A stretch of 64,000 nt of DNA. Source: Burkholderia sp. HI2500 (GTDB lineage: Bacteria > Pseudomonadota > Gammaproteobacteria > Burkholderiales > Burkholderiaceae). Shown one piece after another: positions 7,070-15,858 of the stretch; positions within the stretch are counted from its first letter, which is position 1; each line of letters begins with the position of its first letter. Where the stretch lies: NCBI RefSeq assembly GCF_002223055.1, contig NZ_NKFL01000006.1:806001-870000 (forward strand). Direction: 5' to 3'. The notes below the pieces were generated by a model that was not told where the DNA came from, made no database searches, and saw only the letters and a program-made list of their open reading frames with translations. The translations under genes were made by a program, and so were the position numbers.

Positions 7070-8728
7070 TTAGTGGGCCGATGCGACGGCGGCCCCTGCA
7101 TCGAGGATGCCCGAGCCCGCCGGCATCGCGGTGCACGACGTGCCGGCCGCGAGCTTGGCCGTGCGCGTGCCGCCCTGCAGCTTCTGCTGGATCTGCGCGG
7201 GCGTGAGGTTGCCGTTCACCGACAACATCAGCGCGGCAACCCCCGTCACTTGCGGCGTGGCGAGGCTGGTGCCGTTCGCGAGGCCGTAGGTGTCCGAGCC
7301 CGGGGTCGTCGTGCCGGTATTCGACGTCGACAGGATGTTGACGCCCGGCGCGCTCAGCGAGACATCGGGGCCGAAGTTGCTGAACGACGCGCGGCGGCCG
7401 GTCGCGTCGGTGGCGCCGACGCTGATCACGCCGCGGCAGTTCGCGGGCTGGTCGAGCCCGGTCGACAGGCCGTCGTTGCCCGCGGCGACGATGACGGTCA
7501 CGCCCTTCGCGGTCACGTCGTCGATGGCCTGCTGGAACGTCGAGCTGCACGCGCCGACCCCACCGAGGCTCAGGTTGATGACCTTTGCGGGGCGCGGGTT
7601 GTTCGGCACGCCGTTCACCGCGATGCCGGCGGCCCAGCGCATCCCGTCGGCGATGTCGCTCGTCGTGCCGCCGCACTTGCCGAGCACGCGCACCGGCAGG
7701 ATCTGGCCGAGCCACGACACGCCGGCGATGCCGGTGCCGTTGTTGGCGGTCGCGCCGATCACGCCCATCACGCGCGTGCCGTGCCAGCTGCTGTCGCTCG
7801 GCTGGCTCGCGCAGTGATAGTACGGACCGTTTGCGTTGTCGAGTTCCTGCTGCGTGACCCAGTCGCCCGGGTCGGTCGCGTCAGGGCTGCGGGTCAGGCC
7901 GTTGTTGCTGGTGTTGACGTTGCTGATGAAGCTGTAGCCGGACAGGATGTTGCCGACGAGGTCGGCGTGCGGCCGGTAGCCCGTGTCGAGCACGGCCGTG
8001 ACGACGGTCGGCGAACCCTTGGTCACGTTCCACGCGGGCGGCAGGTTGATCCCGGCGGTCGGGTCGGACAGGTACCACTGCTGGCTGTAGAGCGGGTCGC
8101 TCGGCGTGTCGCGGATCTGCATCGGATGATCCGGTTCCGCGTAGTCGACGTCGGAATCGGCTGCGAATGCCTGCGCGAGCGCGGCTGCGTCGGTGGCGGC
8201 CATGCGCTGGCCGAGCGCCAGCACGGTCGCGCCGTTCGAGATCGTCCGCTCGACCTGCACGTTCACCGGCGTTTGCCCGACCGTGCTTGCATACGCACGT
8301 GCGCTGCCGGCGATCGGCGCCGTCCAGCGCGTCAGCGAGCGCTGGATCACTGCGTCGAGCCGCGTCCCGTTGTCGATGGCGGCCATCGCACGCGTGGCCG
8401 TCAGCGTCTTCAGCTTGACGATCAGGTGATCGATCGGCGGTTCGGTCGGCGCGGTCTGTGCGGCCATCTGCACGGCGGCCTGCTGCGTCGTGCACGCATT
8501 GCTGCCGGACGACGTGGGCGGGTTCGTGGGATTGGACGGCGCGGGAGACGGCGTGGGGGCAGGGGCAGGGGCAGGCGCTGCGTTGGAAGAAGACGGGTTG
8601 CTGCCGTCGCCGCCGCCTCCGCCGCCGCAACCGGCGAGGGGCAGGAGGGCGGCGGCGGACAGCATGCCGGCGAGCATGCGCGCATGTGCGGAGCGCGCCA
8701 GCGCAAAATTGAAACGCGTGGTTCTCAT
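7070..8728 (-). CDS. S8-family serine protease (subtilase), probable lipoprotein
   Basis: A 552-residue exported subtilase. Residues 1-33 are a signal ending in a lipobox (LAGC, Cys34), followed by a Gly tract and a Pro/Ala/Ser linker (50-72) encoded partly by repeated GGGGCA units. A propeptide-like region (about 100-205) precedes the catalytic domain, with the triad Asp248 (VLDTG), His316 (HGTRV) and Ser488 (GTSLATP). The lipid anchor suggests attachment to the outer membrane or later release. I chose the ATG at 8728 because it starts the signal; an upstream ATG at 8842 would put unrelated sequence before it. Substrate unknown; a secreted protease role in virulence or nutrition is inference. 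Confidence 0.85.
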   Translation of the reverse strand: MRTTRFNFALARSAHARMLAGMLSAAALLPLAGCGGGGGGDGSNPSSSNAAPAPAPAPTPSPAPSNPTNPPTSSGSNACTTQQAAVQMAAQTAPTEPPIDHLIVKLKTLTATRAMAAIDNGTRLDAVIQRSLTRWTAPIAGSARAYASTVGQTPVNVQVERTISNGATVLALGQRMAATDAAALAQAFAADSDVDYAEPDHPMQIRDTPSDPLYSQQWYLSDPTAGINLPPAWNVTKGSPTVVTAVLDTGYRPHADLVGNILSGYSFISNVNTSNNGLTRSPDATDPGDWVTQQELDNANGPYYHCASQPSDSSWHGTRVMGVIGATANNGTGIAGVSWLGQILPVRVLGKCGGTTSDIADGMRWAAGIAVNGVPNNPRPAKVINLSLGGVGACSSTFQQAIDDVTAKGVTVIVAAGNDGLSTGLDQPANCRGVISVGATDATGRRASFSNFGPDVSLSAPGVNILSTSNTGTTTPGSDTYGLANGTSLATPQVTGVAALMLSVNGNLTPAQIQQKLQGGTRTAKLAAGTSCTAMPAGSGILDAGAAVASAH

Positions 8729-9149
8729 GTTGAAACTCGATCCTCGTAGATGACCGTCGTGCCGGCGGTGGCGCTGGTCCGGCTGACCCGGACCTTGTCT
8801 TTTTTGTCTGACGGTTGCAGCCAGGTTGCTGCGACGCGCCATGCACTGGGTAACGGCCTACGCGGCGGCTTCTTGAGTGCGTTTCACGAGAAAAACCGGG
8901 GTGGGCGCAAACGATTACGTTGCTGCGTTGCAGCATGAACGCGTGTTTGGAACGCGTGGCACAAAAGGTGGGGCGAGTCCGTGTGCGGCCGGTCGGGCGA
9001 CACGGGCGGCGCGGGCGCGTTTGCGCGGTACGGAAAACATCTTTCACGGCCCGGCCGCGACGGAAGGTTGATGACGCTTTCCCTGATGCGACGCGAATTT
9101 TGTCGGGCGTACGATCGCGATTCGACCAACGTTTCGTCAGGAGAAAAGC
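8729..9149. other. divergent intergenic region with an orphan terminator
   Basis: This separates the subtilase (minus) from an amino-acid binding protein (plus) and should contain both promoters. I cannot assign -35/-10 pairs firmly. The clear element is the plus-strand terminator at 8776-8806. No ORF in it looks coding. Confidence 0.4.
8776..8806 (+). terminator. orphan rho-independent terminator on the plus strand
   Basis: GGTCCGG (8776-8782) pairs perfectly with CCGGACC (8788-8794) around a 5-base loop, and is followed by a T-rich tract TTGTCTTTTTT. The orientation is plus, yet no plus-strand gene lies immediately upstream. The gene on its left is the subtilase on the minus strand. Confidence 0.65.
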
Positions 9150-10046
9150 ATGGATCGCCGCTTACGCTGGCTGGCCGTCGCGCTGTCCTGTGCGCTGGCG
9201 GGCACCGCGCACGCGCAGGCCCTCACCGGCACGCTGAAGAAGATCAAGGACACGGGTGTCGTGTCGCTGGGCATTCGCGAATCGTCGGTGCCGTTCTCGT
9301 ATTCGGACAACCAGCAGAAGAACATCGGCTATTCGCGGGACATCGCGTCGCGCATCATCGATCAGTTGAAGACGGAACTGAACGCGCCGAACCTCGCCGT
9401 GAAGGAAATCCCGATCACGTCGCAGAACCGGATTCCGCTGTTGCAGAACGGGACGATCGATTTCGAATGCGGATCGACGACCAACACGCTCGAACGGCAG
9501 AAGCAGGCTGCGTTCTCGAACAGCATCTTTCTGTATGGCATCCGCTTCAGCACGCGCAAGGATTCCGGCGTGAAGGACTTCGCGGACCTGGCCGGCAAGA
9601 CGGTCGCGACGACGGCCGGCACGTCGGACGAGCGCCTGCTGCGCAAGCTCAACGAAGAGAAGGCGATGAACATGACGATCATCAGCGCGAAGGATCATGC
9701 CGAAGCGTTCATGAACGTCACGACCGGGCGCGCGGTGGCGTTCGTGATGGACGAGCCGCTGCTGTACGGCGAGATCGCGAAGGACCGCAACCCGGGCGCG
9801 TACACGGTGACGGGCACGCCGCTCGTCCACGAGAACTACGCGTGCATGATGCGCAGGGACGATCCGGCGTTCAAGCACGTGGTCGACGGCGTGATCGCGA
9901 AGATGCAGACGTCGGGCGCGGCCGAGAAGCTCTACAACCAGTGGTTCACGCAGCCGATTCCGCCCAAGGGCGTGAGCCTGAACTATCCGCTGTCGGCGGA
10001 GATGAAGCAGCTGTTCAGGAATCCAACGGATCAGGCGCAGTATTGA
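9150..10046 (+). CDS. glutamate/aspartate-type ABC transporter periplasmic binding protein (GltI-like)
   Basis: A 298-residue periplasmic solute-binding protein of family 3. It has a cleavable signal (1-22, ending AHAQ) and then the SBP3 pattern: VVSLGIRESSVPFSY, the conserved FECGSTTNT loop, and a C-terminal LYNQWFTQPIPP typical of GltI (glutamate/aspartate). An AGGAG ribosome site lies 7 bases upstream. No permease or ATPase gene is adjacent, so it either works with a transporter encoded elsewhere or delivers ligand to another system. A hairpin terminator follows, making it monocistronic. Confidence 0.88.
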   Translation: MDRRLRWLAVALSCALAGTAHAQALTGTLKKIKDTGVVSLGIRESSVPFSYSDNQQKNIGYSRDIASRIIDQLKTELNAPNLAVKEIPITSQNRIPLLQNGTIDFECGSTTNTLERQKQAAFSNSIFLYGIRFSTRKDSGVKDFADLAGKTVATTAGTSDERLLRKLNEEKAMNMTIISAKDHAEAFMNVTTGRAVAFVMDEPLLYGEIAKDRNPGAYTVTGTPLVHENYACMMRRDDPAFKHVVDGVIAKMQTSGAAEKLYNQWFTQPIPPKGVSLNYPLSAEMKQLFRNPTDQAQY

Positions 10047-10065
10047 TTCGGCCGTCGCAATGAAA

Positions 10066-10089
10066 AACCGCCGGCGTATGCTGGCGGTT
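10066..10089. terminator. terminator between convergent genes
   Basis: AACCGCC (10066-10072) pairs with GGCGGTT (10083-10089). It follows the binding-protein stop by 19 bases and faces the convergent hypothetical gene. Confidence 0.6.
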
Positions 10090-10121
10090 CGAGCGCGCCG
10101 CGCCGAGCGCGGCGAAGCGTG

Positions 10122-10661
10122 TCAGGCCTTGATTTCCGCGCCGCGCGCGGCGGGGGCGGCAGGGGCGGCCGGCGTTGCCGGGGCCGTCGAACGCACCGAC
10201 GGCTGCGCCGGCACGATGACGAGCACCGGCTCGGGCATGGCCCACGGCGCCATCGCGAAGCCGACGGGCTGCGGCACCGGCATCGCGAACGCATTGGCGA
10301 GCGCGATGTGCTGGAGCGCCATCATCTGCTGCTGCATCGCGACCATCTGCGCCTGAGCCGCCTGCATCCGGTACTGCGCGGCCTGCATTTGCCGCAACGC
10401 TGCCGCGGGCGGCAGGCCGCCCGACGACGACGTCTGCATCTCGAAGCTCGCGCCGCCTTGCGGGCTGTGCCAGCTCCACGTGCTGACCTTCATCGGGCCG
10501 ACGGCCGTCTGGACGACGCGCGTTTCGGCTTTCACGGGCACGGCCTGCCCGTCGACGTTGACGAACATCGGTTGGGCGGCCGCCGCGCCGGCCTGCCCGG
10601 CCAGGGCGAACACGGGCACCAGCGCCAGCGCGCCCGCCGCCATATACGAACGGAATCGCAT
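10122..10661 (-). CDS. hypothetical exported protein with Met/Gln/Ala-rich segment
   Basis: A 179-residue protein I do not recognise. A signal peptide (about 1-28, ending AAAAQ) precedes a small region with VNVDGQAVPVKAETRVVQTAVGPM. A helical stretch unusually rich in Met, Gln and Ala follows (about 85-125), then a low-complexity Pro/Ala/Val tail. The ATG at 10661 has GGAG nine bases upstream and directly precedes the signal; the longer ORF to 10736 lacks this. The Met-rich helix could bind metal or simply be a coiled segment; no function is assigned. It is divergent from the Bcr/CflA exporter. Confidence 0.6.
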   Translation of the reverse strand: MRFRSYMAAGALALVPVFALAGQAGAAAAQPMFVNVDGQAVPVKAETRVVQTAVGPMKVSTWSWHSPQGGASFEMQTSSSGGLPPAAALRQMQAAQYRMQAAQAQMVAMQQQMMALQHIALANAFAMPVPQPVGFAMAPWAMPEPVLVIVPAQPSVRSTAPATPAAPAAPAARGAEIKA

Positions 10662-10960
10662 CTTCGTATCTCCATCAAACGAGACTGATCGAATCAACAA
10701 TGACGTGCGGCTCACGGAGTGAGCCATCCGGGACAATGCAGCCGTCGGCTTAAATCAACATTAAAACCGCCGCCGGCCGGCCCGGTCAGCGCAGGTCAGG
10801 ACGCTCCGCAATCGGCATTCAACCTCGCCCGTGCCAGGGGAATCCTGTCGCCCGATGCAACAACAGGCACAATACGGAATTCGCCGCGACACGCACGCGT
10901 GTTCGCCATTCGAACATCGCACGGCTGCGCCGCTGCTGTCCGACCTCCTTCCCCGTCGTC

Positions 10961-12214
10961 ATGAACGCCACGCTCATCCCCGCGCGCGAGTCGAATTCGC
11001 CGCGTTTCCTGCTGTTCCTGATCTGCCTGTTCGCGTCCGCCGGCCAGCTCGCGATCGACATCTACGTGCCCGCGCTGCCCGACATGGCACGTTCGTTCGC
11101 CACCACGCCGCAGGCGATCCAGTCGAGCGTGTCCGGCTACATGGCGGCCTACGCGCTCGGCCAGCTGATTTTCGGGCCGGTCGCGGATGCCTACGGGCGC
11201 AAGCGCGTGCTCGCGTTCGGGCTCGTGATCTACACGATCGGCTGCCTGCTGTCGCTCGGCGCGCAGAACCTGGAGACGTTCGTGCTCGCGCGCTGCCTGC
11301 AGGGCTTCGGGATCGCGACCACCAACCTGCTCGCGAAGGCGATCATCACCGATTCGTTCGCCGGCCAGGCGCTGATGCACGCGTTTACGTACATGTCGAT
11401 CGCGTGGGGGCTGGCACCGATCGTCGCACCGGTGATCGGCGCGCACCTGCAGGAATGGTTCGGCTGGCGCGCATGCCTCGTGTTCCTGCTCGTGTACTCG
11501 CTGGTGATGTGGGCGCTGCTGTGGCGTTACCGCGAAACCTTGCCGAAACCCGTGCATCTCGAGCCGCGCACGCTGATGACGAATGCGGGCAAGGTGCTGG
11601 CGAGCCCGGTGTTCCAGAGCTGCTTCCTCGCACAGGGGCTGTGCTACAGCATCCTGCTCGTGTTCAACATCGTCGGGCCGTTCATGGTGCAGACCACGCT
11701 GCACAAGCCGCCGACTTTCTTCGGCTATCTCGCGCTCGGGATCGGGTTGATGTATTTCCTCGGCGGCCTGTCGAACCGGATTCACCGGCCCGGGCTGCCG
11801 AGCGCCGAGCAACGGCTGCGCATCGGCGCGCGCGTGATGGCCGGCGCGTCGGTCGCGATGCTGGTGCTGGCGCTGACCGTCGGGTTGCGCGTCTGGACGC
11901 TCGCGACGCCGGTGCTCGTGATGGGTTTCTGCGCGGGCGCGATGTATCCGACGCTGATGGCCAAGGGCAATTCGCTGTTTCCGCATATCGCCGGCCTGAC
12001 GAGCGCGATCCTCGGATGCGCGCTGCTGCTGGTGTCGTCCGCGATGATGGGGCTGGCCGGCTTCGTGTCGATTCACGTGCTGACGCCGCTCGCGGTGTTC
12101 TTCGTCGTGCTGTCGTGCATCGTCGTGTGGATGGTCACCAAGCTGTTGCGATACCTGTCGCAGCAGCAGGCGCAGGCCGCGCCCGTCGCGTGCGGCCGCG
12201 AAGAGGCCGCGTAA
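10961..12214 (+). CDS. Bcr/CflA-family drug:proton antiporter (MFS)
   Basis: A 417-residue inner-membrane exporter of the major facilitator superfamily with about 12 membrane segments. It carries the DHA1/Bcr signature: DIYVPALPDM in the first helix and the loop GPVADAYGRKRVL between helices 2 and 3. This family exports drugs such as bicyclomycin, chloramphenicol or cysteine-type metabolites; the substrate here is unknown. The next gene, a GNAT acetyltransferase, begins at the base after the stop codon, so the two are translationally coupled. Confidence 0.88.
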   Translation: MNATLIPARESNSPRFLLFLICLFASAGQLAIDIYVPALPDMARSFATTPQAIQSSVSGYMAAYALGQLIFGPVADAYGRKRVLAFGLVIYTIGCLLSLGAQNLETFVLARCLQGFGIATTNLLAKAIITDSFAGQALMHAFTYMSIAWGLAPIVAPVIGAHLQEWFGWRACLVFLLVYSLVMWALLWRYRETLPKPVHLEPRTLMTNAGKVLASPVFQSCFLAQGLCYSILLVFNIVGPFMVQTTLHKPPTFFGYLALGIGLMYFLGGLSNRIHRPGLPSAEQRLRIGARVMAGASVAMLVLALTVGLRVWTLATPVLVMGFCAGAMYPTLMAKGNSLFPHIAGLTSAILGCALLLVSSAMMGLAGFVSIHVLTPLAVFFVVLSCIVVWMVTKLLRYLSQQQAQAAPVACGREEAA

Positions 12215-12757
12215 GTGCCGCCTGTCGACCGGGCCGTGAGCCCGATCCTGCTGAACCGCGTCGCCCGTACCGACGCCGCTGACCTGCTCGCCGCCAACCG
12301 CGCGAGCCGGAGCCACCATCTCCCGTGGGTCGATTCGTTCACCGACCAGGCGGGATTCGACCAGTGGTTCGGCCGCTGCCTCACGGGGCCGAACGTCGGC
12401 CTCGTCGCACGCGAACGCACGTCCGGGGCGGTGGTCGGCGTGGTGAACCTCAACGAGATCGTCGGCGGCGTGTTCCAGAGCGCGTATCTCGGGTACTACG
12501 GGATGGTGGAATTCAGCCGTACAGGGCTGATGACCGAAGCCCTGCGCGCGGCGATCGGCGTCGCGTTCGGCGAACTCGGGCTGCATCGGCTCGAAGCGAA
12601 CATCCAGCCCGGCAACCACGCGTCGATTGCGCTGGTTCGGCGGCTCGGTTTCACGAAAGAGGGTTTTTCGCCGCGCTATCTGCGCATCGGCGGCGAATGG
12701 CGCGACCACGAACGGTGGGCGCTGCTGGCCGACAGCAAGCCCCAAGCGCGCCCCTGA
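12215..12757 (+). CDS. GNAT-family N-acetyltransferase (RimJ/RimL type)
   Basis: A 180-residue acetyl-CoA-dependent acetyltransferase. The pattern GYYGMVEFSRTGLMTEALR matches the acetyl-CoA binding segment of RimJ/RimL-like proteins, which modify ribosomal protein N-termini, other amines or toxic compounds. The GTG start immediately follows the exporter's TAA, with a purine-rich GAAGAGG upstream inside the exporter gene. No other start gives a complete domain. Coupling to a drug exporter suggests a shared substrate, for example modification followed by export, but this is inference. Confidence 0.82.
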   Translation: MPPVDRAVSPILLNRVARTDAADLLAANRASRSHHLPWVDSFTDQAGFDQWFGRCLTGPNVGLVARERTSGAVVGVVNLNEIVGGVFQSAYLGYYGMVEFSRTGLMTEALRAAIGVAFGELGLHRLEANIQPGNHASIALVRRLGFTKEGFSPRYLRIGGEWRDHERWALLADSKPQARP

Positions 12758-12773
12758 CGCCCGATACCGGGCG
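12758..12773. terminator. terminator hairpin between convergent genes
   Basis: CGCCCG (12758-12763) and CGGGCG (12768-12773) with a 4-base loop are followed by ATCTTCTT. It sits directly after the acetyltransferase stop codon and before the convergent lipoprotein gene. Confidence 0.55.
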
Positions 12774-12796
12774 ATCTTCTTCCCGCCGCCGGCCGC

Positions 12797-13498
12797 CTAC
12801 AGCGGATGCGCCGCGCCGGCCTGCGTCAGCAGCGATACGGCCGCCGGATCCGGCATCCCGTTCGAGTCGATTGCACCGGCTTTCGCGAGGGCGACGAGAT
12901 CGCTGTCGACACCCGGTTGCCCGACCGTGAACGATGTCGTCAGGAACGCCGGCGTGGTGAGCGCCACCGAATAGCGCTGCTGCAGGTTCGTCACCACGGC
13001 CGATTGCGCGGCCTGTACGGTGTTCGCGCTGTTCATCGCCTGCTGATAGCGCGAATTCCCCTGGAAATTGCCGATCAAGGTGGCCGTGTTCGTACCGAGC
13101 TGGGCGGCGAGATAGACCAGCATCAGCTCGGTCTCGGGCGTCGTATTGAACGTGCCGCCCGCATACGCGAGCGAATGCAGGCTCGTGCCGCCCGACGTCA
13201 CGGTGATCACGCACGGTAGCGCCGCATTGACCGTCACGCGGTAGTTGCCGCCGCCGTCAGTCAGCGTCGTCGCCGACCCTGCCGCGCAACTGACTGTTAC
13301 CTGCGCGCTGGCGAGCGCGCCGCCCGTCGCGGCCGTGCCGGACAGCGCGACGGTCTGCGTGTTGTTGTTGTTGTTGTTGTTGAAGCAGGCATCGACGCCG
13401 AAGCAGGCATCGCCGTTGCATGCCTGGAGCGTCGCGAGGGTGGCGAGGCAGAGGGTGCCCAGCGCGGGGCGGATGAAGCGCCTGGGGTGAATGTTCAT
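12797..13498 (-). CDS. putative lipoprotein with poly-Asn tract
   Basis: A 233-residue exported protein. The signal ends with LQAC, so Cys at about position 28 would be lipidated. Two Cys-containing motifs (GDACFGVDACF) follow, then seven consecutive Asn encoded by an (AAC)7 repeat. A beta-rich region (SGTAATGGALASAQVTVSC to about 110) resembles a carboxypeptidase-regulatory or Ig-like module, and the rest is helical. I chose the ATG at 13498 because the signal begins there; the longer ORF upstream is not plausible. Function unknown; surface or periplasmic location is likely. Confidence 0.65.
   Translation of the reverse strand: MNIHPRRFIRPALGTLCLATLATLQACNGDACFGVDACFNNNNNNNTQTVALSGTAATGGALASAQVTVSCAAGSATTLTDGGGNYRVTVNAALPCVITVTSGGTSLHSLAYAGGTFNTTPETELMLVYLAAQLGTNTATLIGNFQGNSRYQQAMNSANTVQAAQSAVVTNLQQRYSVALTTPAFLTTSFTVGQPGVDSDLVALAKAGAIDSNGMPDPAAVSLLTQAGAAHPL
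13361..13381. repeat. (GTT/AAC)7 trinucleotide repeat
   Basis: Seven perfect GTT units (AAC on the coding strand) encode the poly-Asn tract of the lipoprotein. Slippage would change Asn number without breaking the frame. Confidence 0.85.
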
Positions 13499-13598
13499 GG
13501 TCGCGGGCCTTGACGAGAGTGGGGCAACCGGTCGGCGCCGAAAATGCGGCGCCGTTCCTATTCTAGGTCCCGAATCGGGGCGCTGCTTGGCCGTTGGG

Positions 13599-15848
13599 TC
13601 AGTTCGGCCCGCGCGCGGCCGCCTTCGCGAACGCGCCGCGCACCTCGAAGCGGATCGTATCGGCCACCTTGCCGCGCGCATCGACGAGTTCGAGGCGGTG
13701 CCGGCCCGGCCACGGCATCCACGCGATGCGATCGGCATGCCCGATCACCTTGTCGTCGAGCCGCCACGCGAACTTCGTCGCGCGTCCGGCCGAGCGCTCG
13801 AACCAGATCCGCTGGTTCTTCGGCGGAATGTCCGGATCGATCGCGAAGATCGTGCCGTCGGTCGGCGTGCCGATCGTCAGCGGCGCGCGCGCGCCGTCCT
13901 TGCCCGGCGTGACGGGGGCGGCGAGCCGGATCGTGTCGACCGCCGTTCCCGCGATGAACCACTCGTTGCGCGACGGTTCGATATCGCGTTCGAACGTGAT
14001 GCGGCGCGTCTCGACGCCGGCCGGCGCGCGCGGCGCACGGCTCGGCTGGTCGCGGTGCAGGTAGCCGACGACGGCCGACCACACCGGCGACGCGCCCGTG
14101 ACGCCCGACACGTCCCACATCGGCGAGCCGTCCGCATTGCCGACCCACACGCCGACCGTATAGCGCGACGTGAAACCGACGGTCCAGTTGTCGCGCATGT
14201 CCTTGCTGGTGCCGGTCTTGACCGCCGAGAAGAAGCGCGTCGCGAGCGGATTGTCGAAGCCGAACGTGCGCACGCGCGCGTTGTTGTCGGAGAGGATGTC
14301 GGTCACGACGAAGCTGGCCGCGTCGCTGAACACGCGCGTGCCGTCGGCTGCGCGGGCGGGTGACGCGGCCGATGCGCCGGCTGCACCGGACGCCGGCGCC
14401 GGCACGTCGATGACCTTGCGCGCGACGCCGCCGTTCGCAAGCGCGCGGTACGCGTTGGTCAGCGACAGCAGCGTGACGTCCGCGCTGCCGAGCGCGAGGC
14501 TGAAGCCGTAGTAGTCGCCTTCCTGCGCGAGCGGCAGGCCGAGCGCGGTCAGCGTGCGCGCGAAGCGGTGCGGCGTGACGAGCACGAGCGTGCGCACGGC
14601 CGGCACGTTCAGCGAGCCGCCGAGCGCGCTGCGCACGCTTACCCAGCCCTTGAAATCCTTGTCGTAGTTCTGCGGAATGTACAGGCCGCCGCCGGCGGCG
14701 AGGTTGATCGGCGCATCGTCGAGCAGCGACGCGGCCGTCAGCCGTTTCTCGTCGATCGCCTGCGCATACAGGAACGGCTTGAGCGTCGAGCCGGCCTGGC
14801 GCGGCGCGAGCACGGCATCGACGTCGCGCGCGCCCGACAGCGCGCCGGACGAGCCGACCCACGCGCGAATCTCGCCGGTCGCGTTGTCGATCACGACGAC
14901 TGCGCCGTCCTGCACGTTGCGCCGGTGCGCGGGTGCGTTGAGTTCGGTCAGCGCGCGCACCAGCGTGTCGCGCGCGAAGCGCTGCAGCGGCGCATCGAGG
15001 GTCGTGCGTATCTGCGCGCCGGCCGTTGGCCGGACCTCGGCCGCGATGCGTCGCGCGAAGTGCGGGGCGAGGGCGGCGCCGTCGTCGCGCGCGGCGCCGG
15101 CCGGGCGCGCGGTGACGAGCTGCACGTAGCCGTCGAGCGACGCGCAGGCCTGCTCGGCATGCATGTCGCGCAGGATCCGGCATGCACGCTCGGCGACTTT
15201 CGCGGAGGTTGCGTTGGGCGCGCGCACGAGCGCGGCCGCGATCGCGGCTTCGCGGGCGTCGAGGCCCGACGGCGCCTTGCCGAACAGCACCTGCGACAGC
15301 GCGGCAAGGCCGATCGTCTCGCCGCGGAACGGCACGAGGTTCAGGTATGCCTCGAGCACCTGGTCCTTGCGCCAGCCGCGTTCGAGCAGCAGCGCGTTGA
15401 CCGCCTGCGACGCCTTCTGCGGCAGCGAGCGCTGGCCCGAGCGGCGCGGCGAATCGCTGAGCAGCCCGGCGAGCTGCATCGTGACGGTCGACGCGCCGCG
15501 CGTGCGCTCGTTCCACAGGTTGCCCCACGCGGCGCCGGCGATGCCGCGCCAGTCGACGCCGCTGTGCTCATAAAAGCGCTTGTCTTCGGACACGACGATC
15601 GCCTCGCGAAACGCGGGCGACACGTCGGCGAGCGACACCCAGTCGCCGCGCCGCTCGGTGAGATCGACGCGCGTGCGCTGCAGCGGCGTGCCGTCGCGCG
15701 CGAGCAGCACCCAGTCGGAGCTGCGCCAGTTGCGGCGCACGTCGTCGTAGCTCGGCAGCGCATGCGCGACGAGCGGTGCGGCCAGCACGATGGCGACGAA
15801 TACGCGGCCGGCGAAACGCGCCGGCCGCGGCAAACCCTGATCGATCAT
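13599..15848 (-). CDS. pbpC: penicillin-binding protein 1C
   Basis: A 749-residue bifunctional class A penicillin-binding protein in the inner membrane. The N-terminal membrane segment (about 14-31) precedes a glycosyltransferase-51 domain with the catalytic Glu88 in EDKRFYEHSGVDW and the RGASTVTMQL motif (118-126). The transpeptidase domain has SxxK S354-T-L-K357 and KTGT at 544-547. The C-terminal portion matches the beta-rich domain typical of PBP1C. It starts 10 bases after the stop of the macroglobulin gene, the conserved yfhM-pbpC arrangement, in which the macroglobulin is thought to protect the cell while the synthase repairs the wall. Confidence 0.95.
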   Translation of the reverse strand: MIDQGLPRPARFAGRVFVAIVLAAPLVAHALPSYDDVRRNWRSSDWVLLARDGTPLQRTRVDLTERRGDWVSLADVSPAFREAIVVSEDKRFYEHSGVDWRGIAGAAWGNLWNERTRGASTVTMQLAGLLSDSPRRSGQRSLPQKASQAVNALLLERGWRKDQVLEAYLNLVPFRGETIGLAALSQVLFGKAPSGLDAREAAIAAALVRAPNATSAKVAERACRILRDMHAEQACASLDGYVQLVTARPAGAARDDGAALAPHFARRIAAEVRPTAGAQIRTTLDAPLQRFARDTLVRALTELNAPAHRRNVQDGAVVVIDNATGEIRAWVGSSGALSGARDVDAVLAPRQAGSTLKPFLYAQAIDEKRLTAASLLDDAPINLAAGGGLYIPQNYDKDFKGWVSVRSALGGSLNVPAVRTLVLVTPHRFARTLTALGLPLAQEGDYYGFSLALGSADVTLLSLTNAYRALANGGVARKVIDVPAPASGAAGASAASPARAADGTRVFSDAASFVVTDILSDNNARVRTFGFDNPLATRFFSAVKTGTSKDMRDNWTVGFTSRYTVGVWVGNADGSPMWDVSGVTGASPVWSAVVGYLHRDQPSRAPRAPAGVETRRITFERDIEPSRNEWFIAGTAVDTIRLAAPVTPGKDGARAPLTIGTPTDGTIFAIDPDIPPKNQRIWFERSAGRATKFAWRLDDKVIGHADRIAWMPWPGRHRLELVDARGKVADTIRFEVRGAFAKAAARGPN

Positions 15849-15858
15849 CGCTTGCTCG

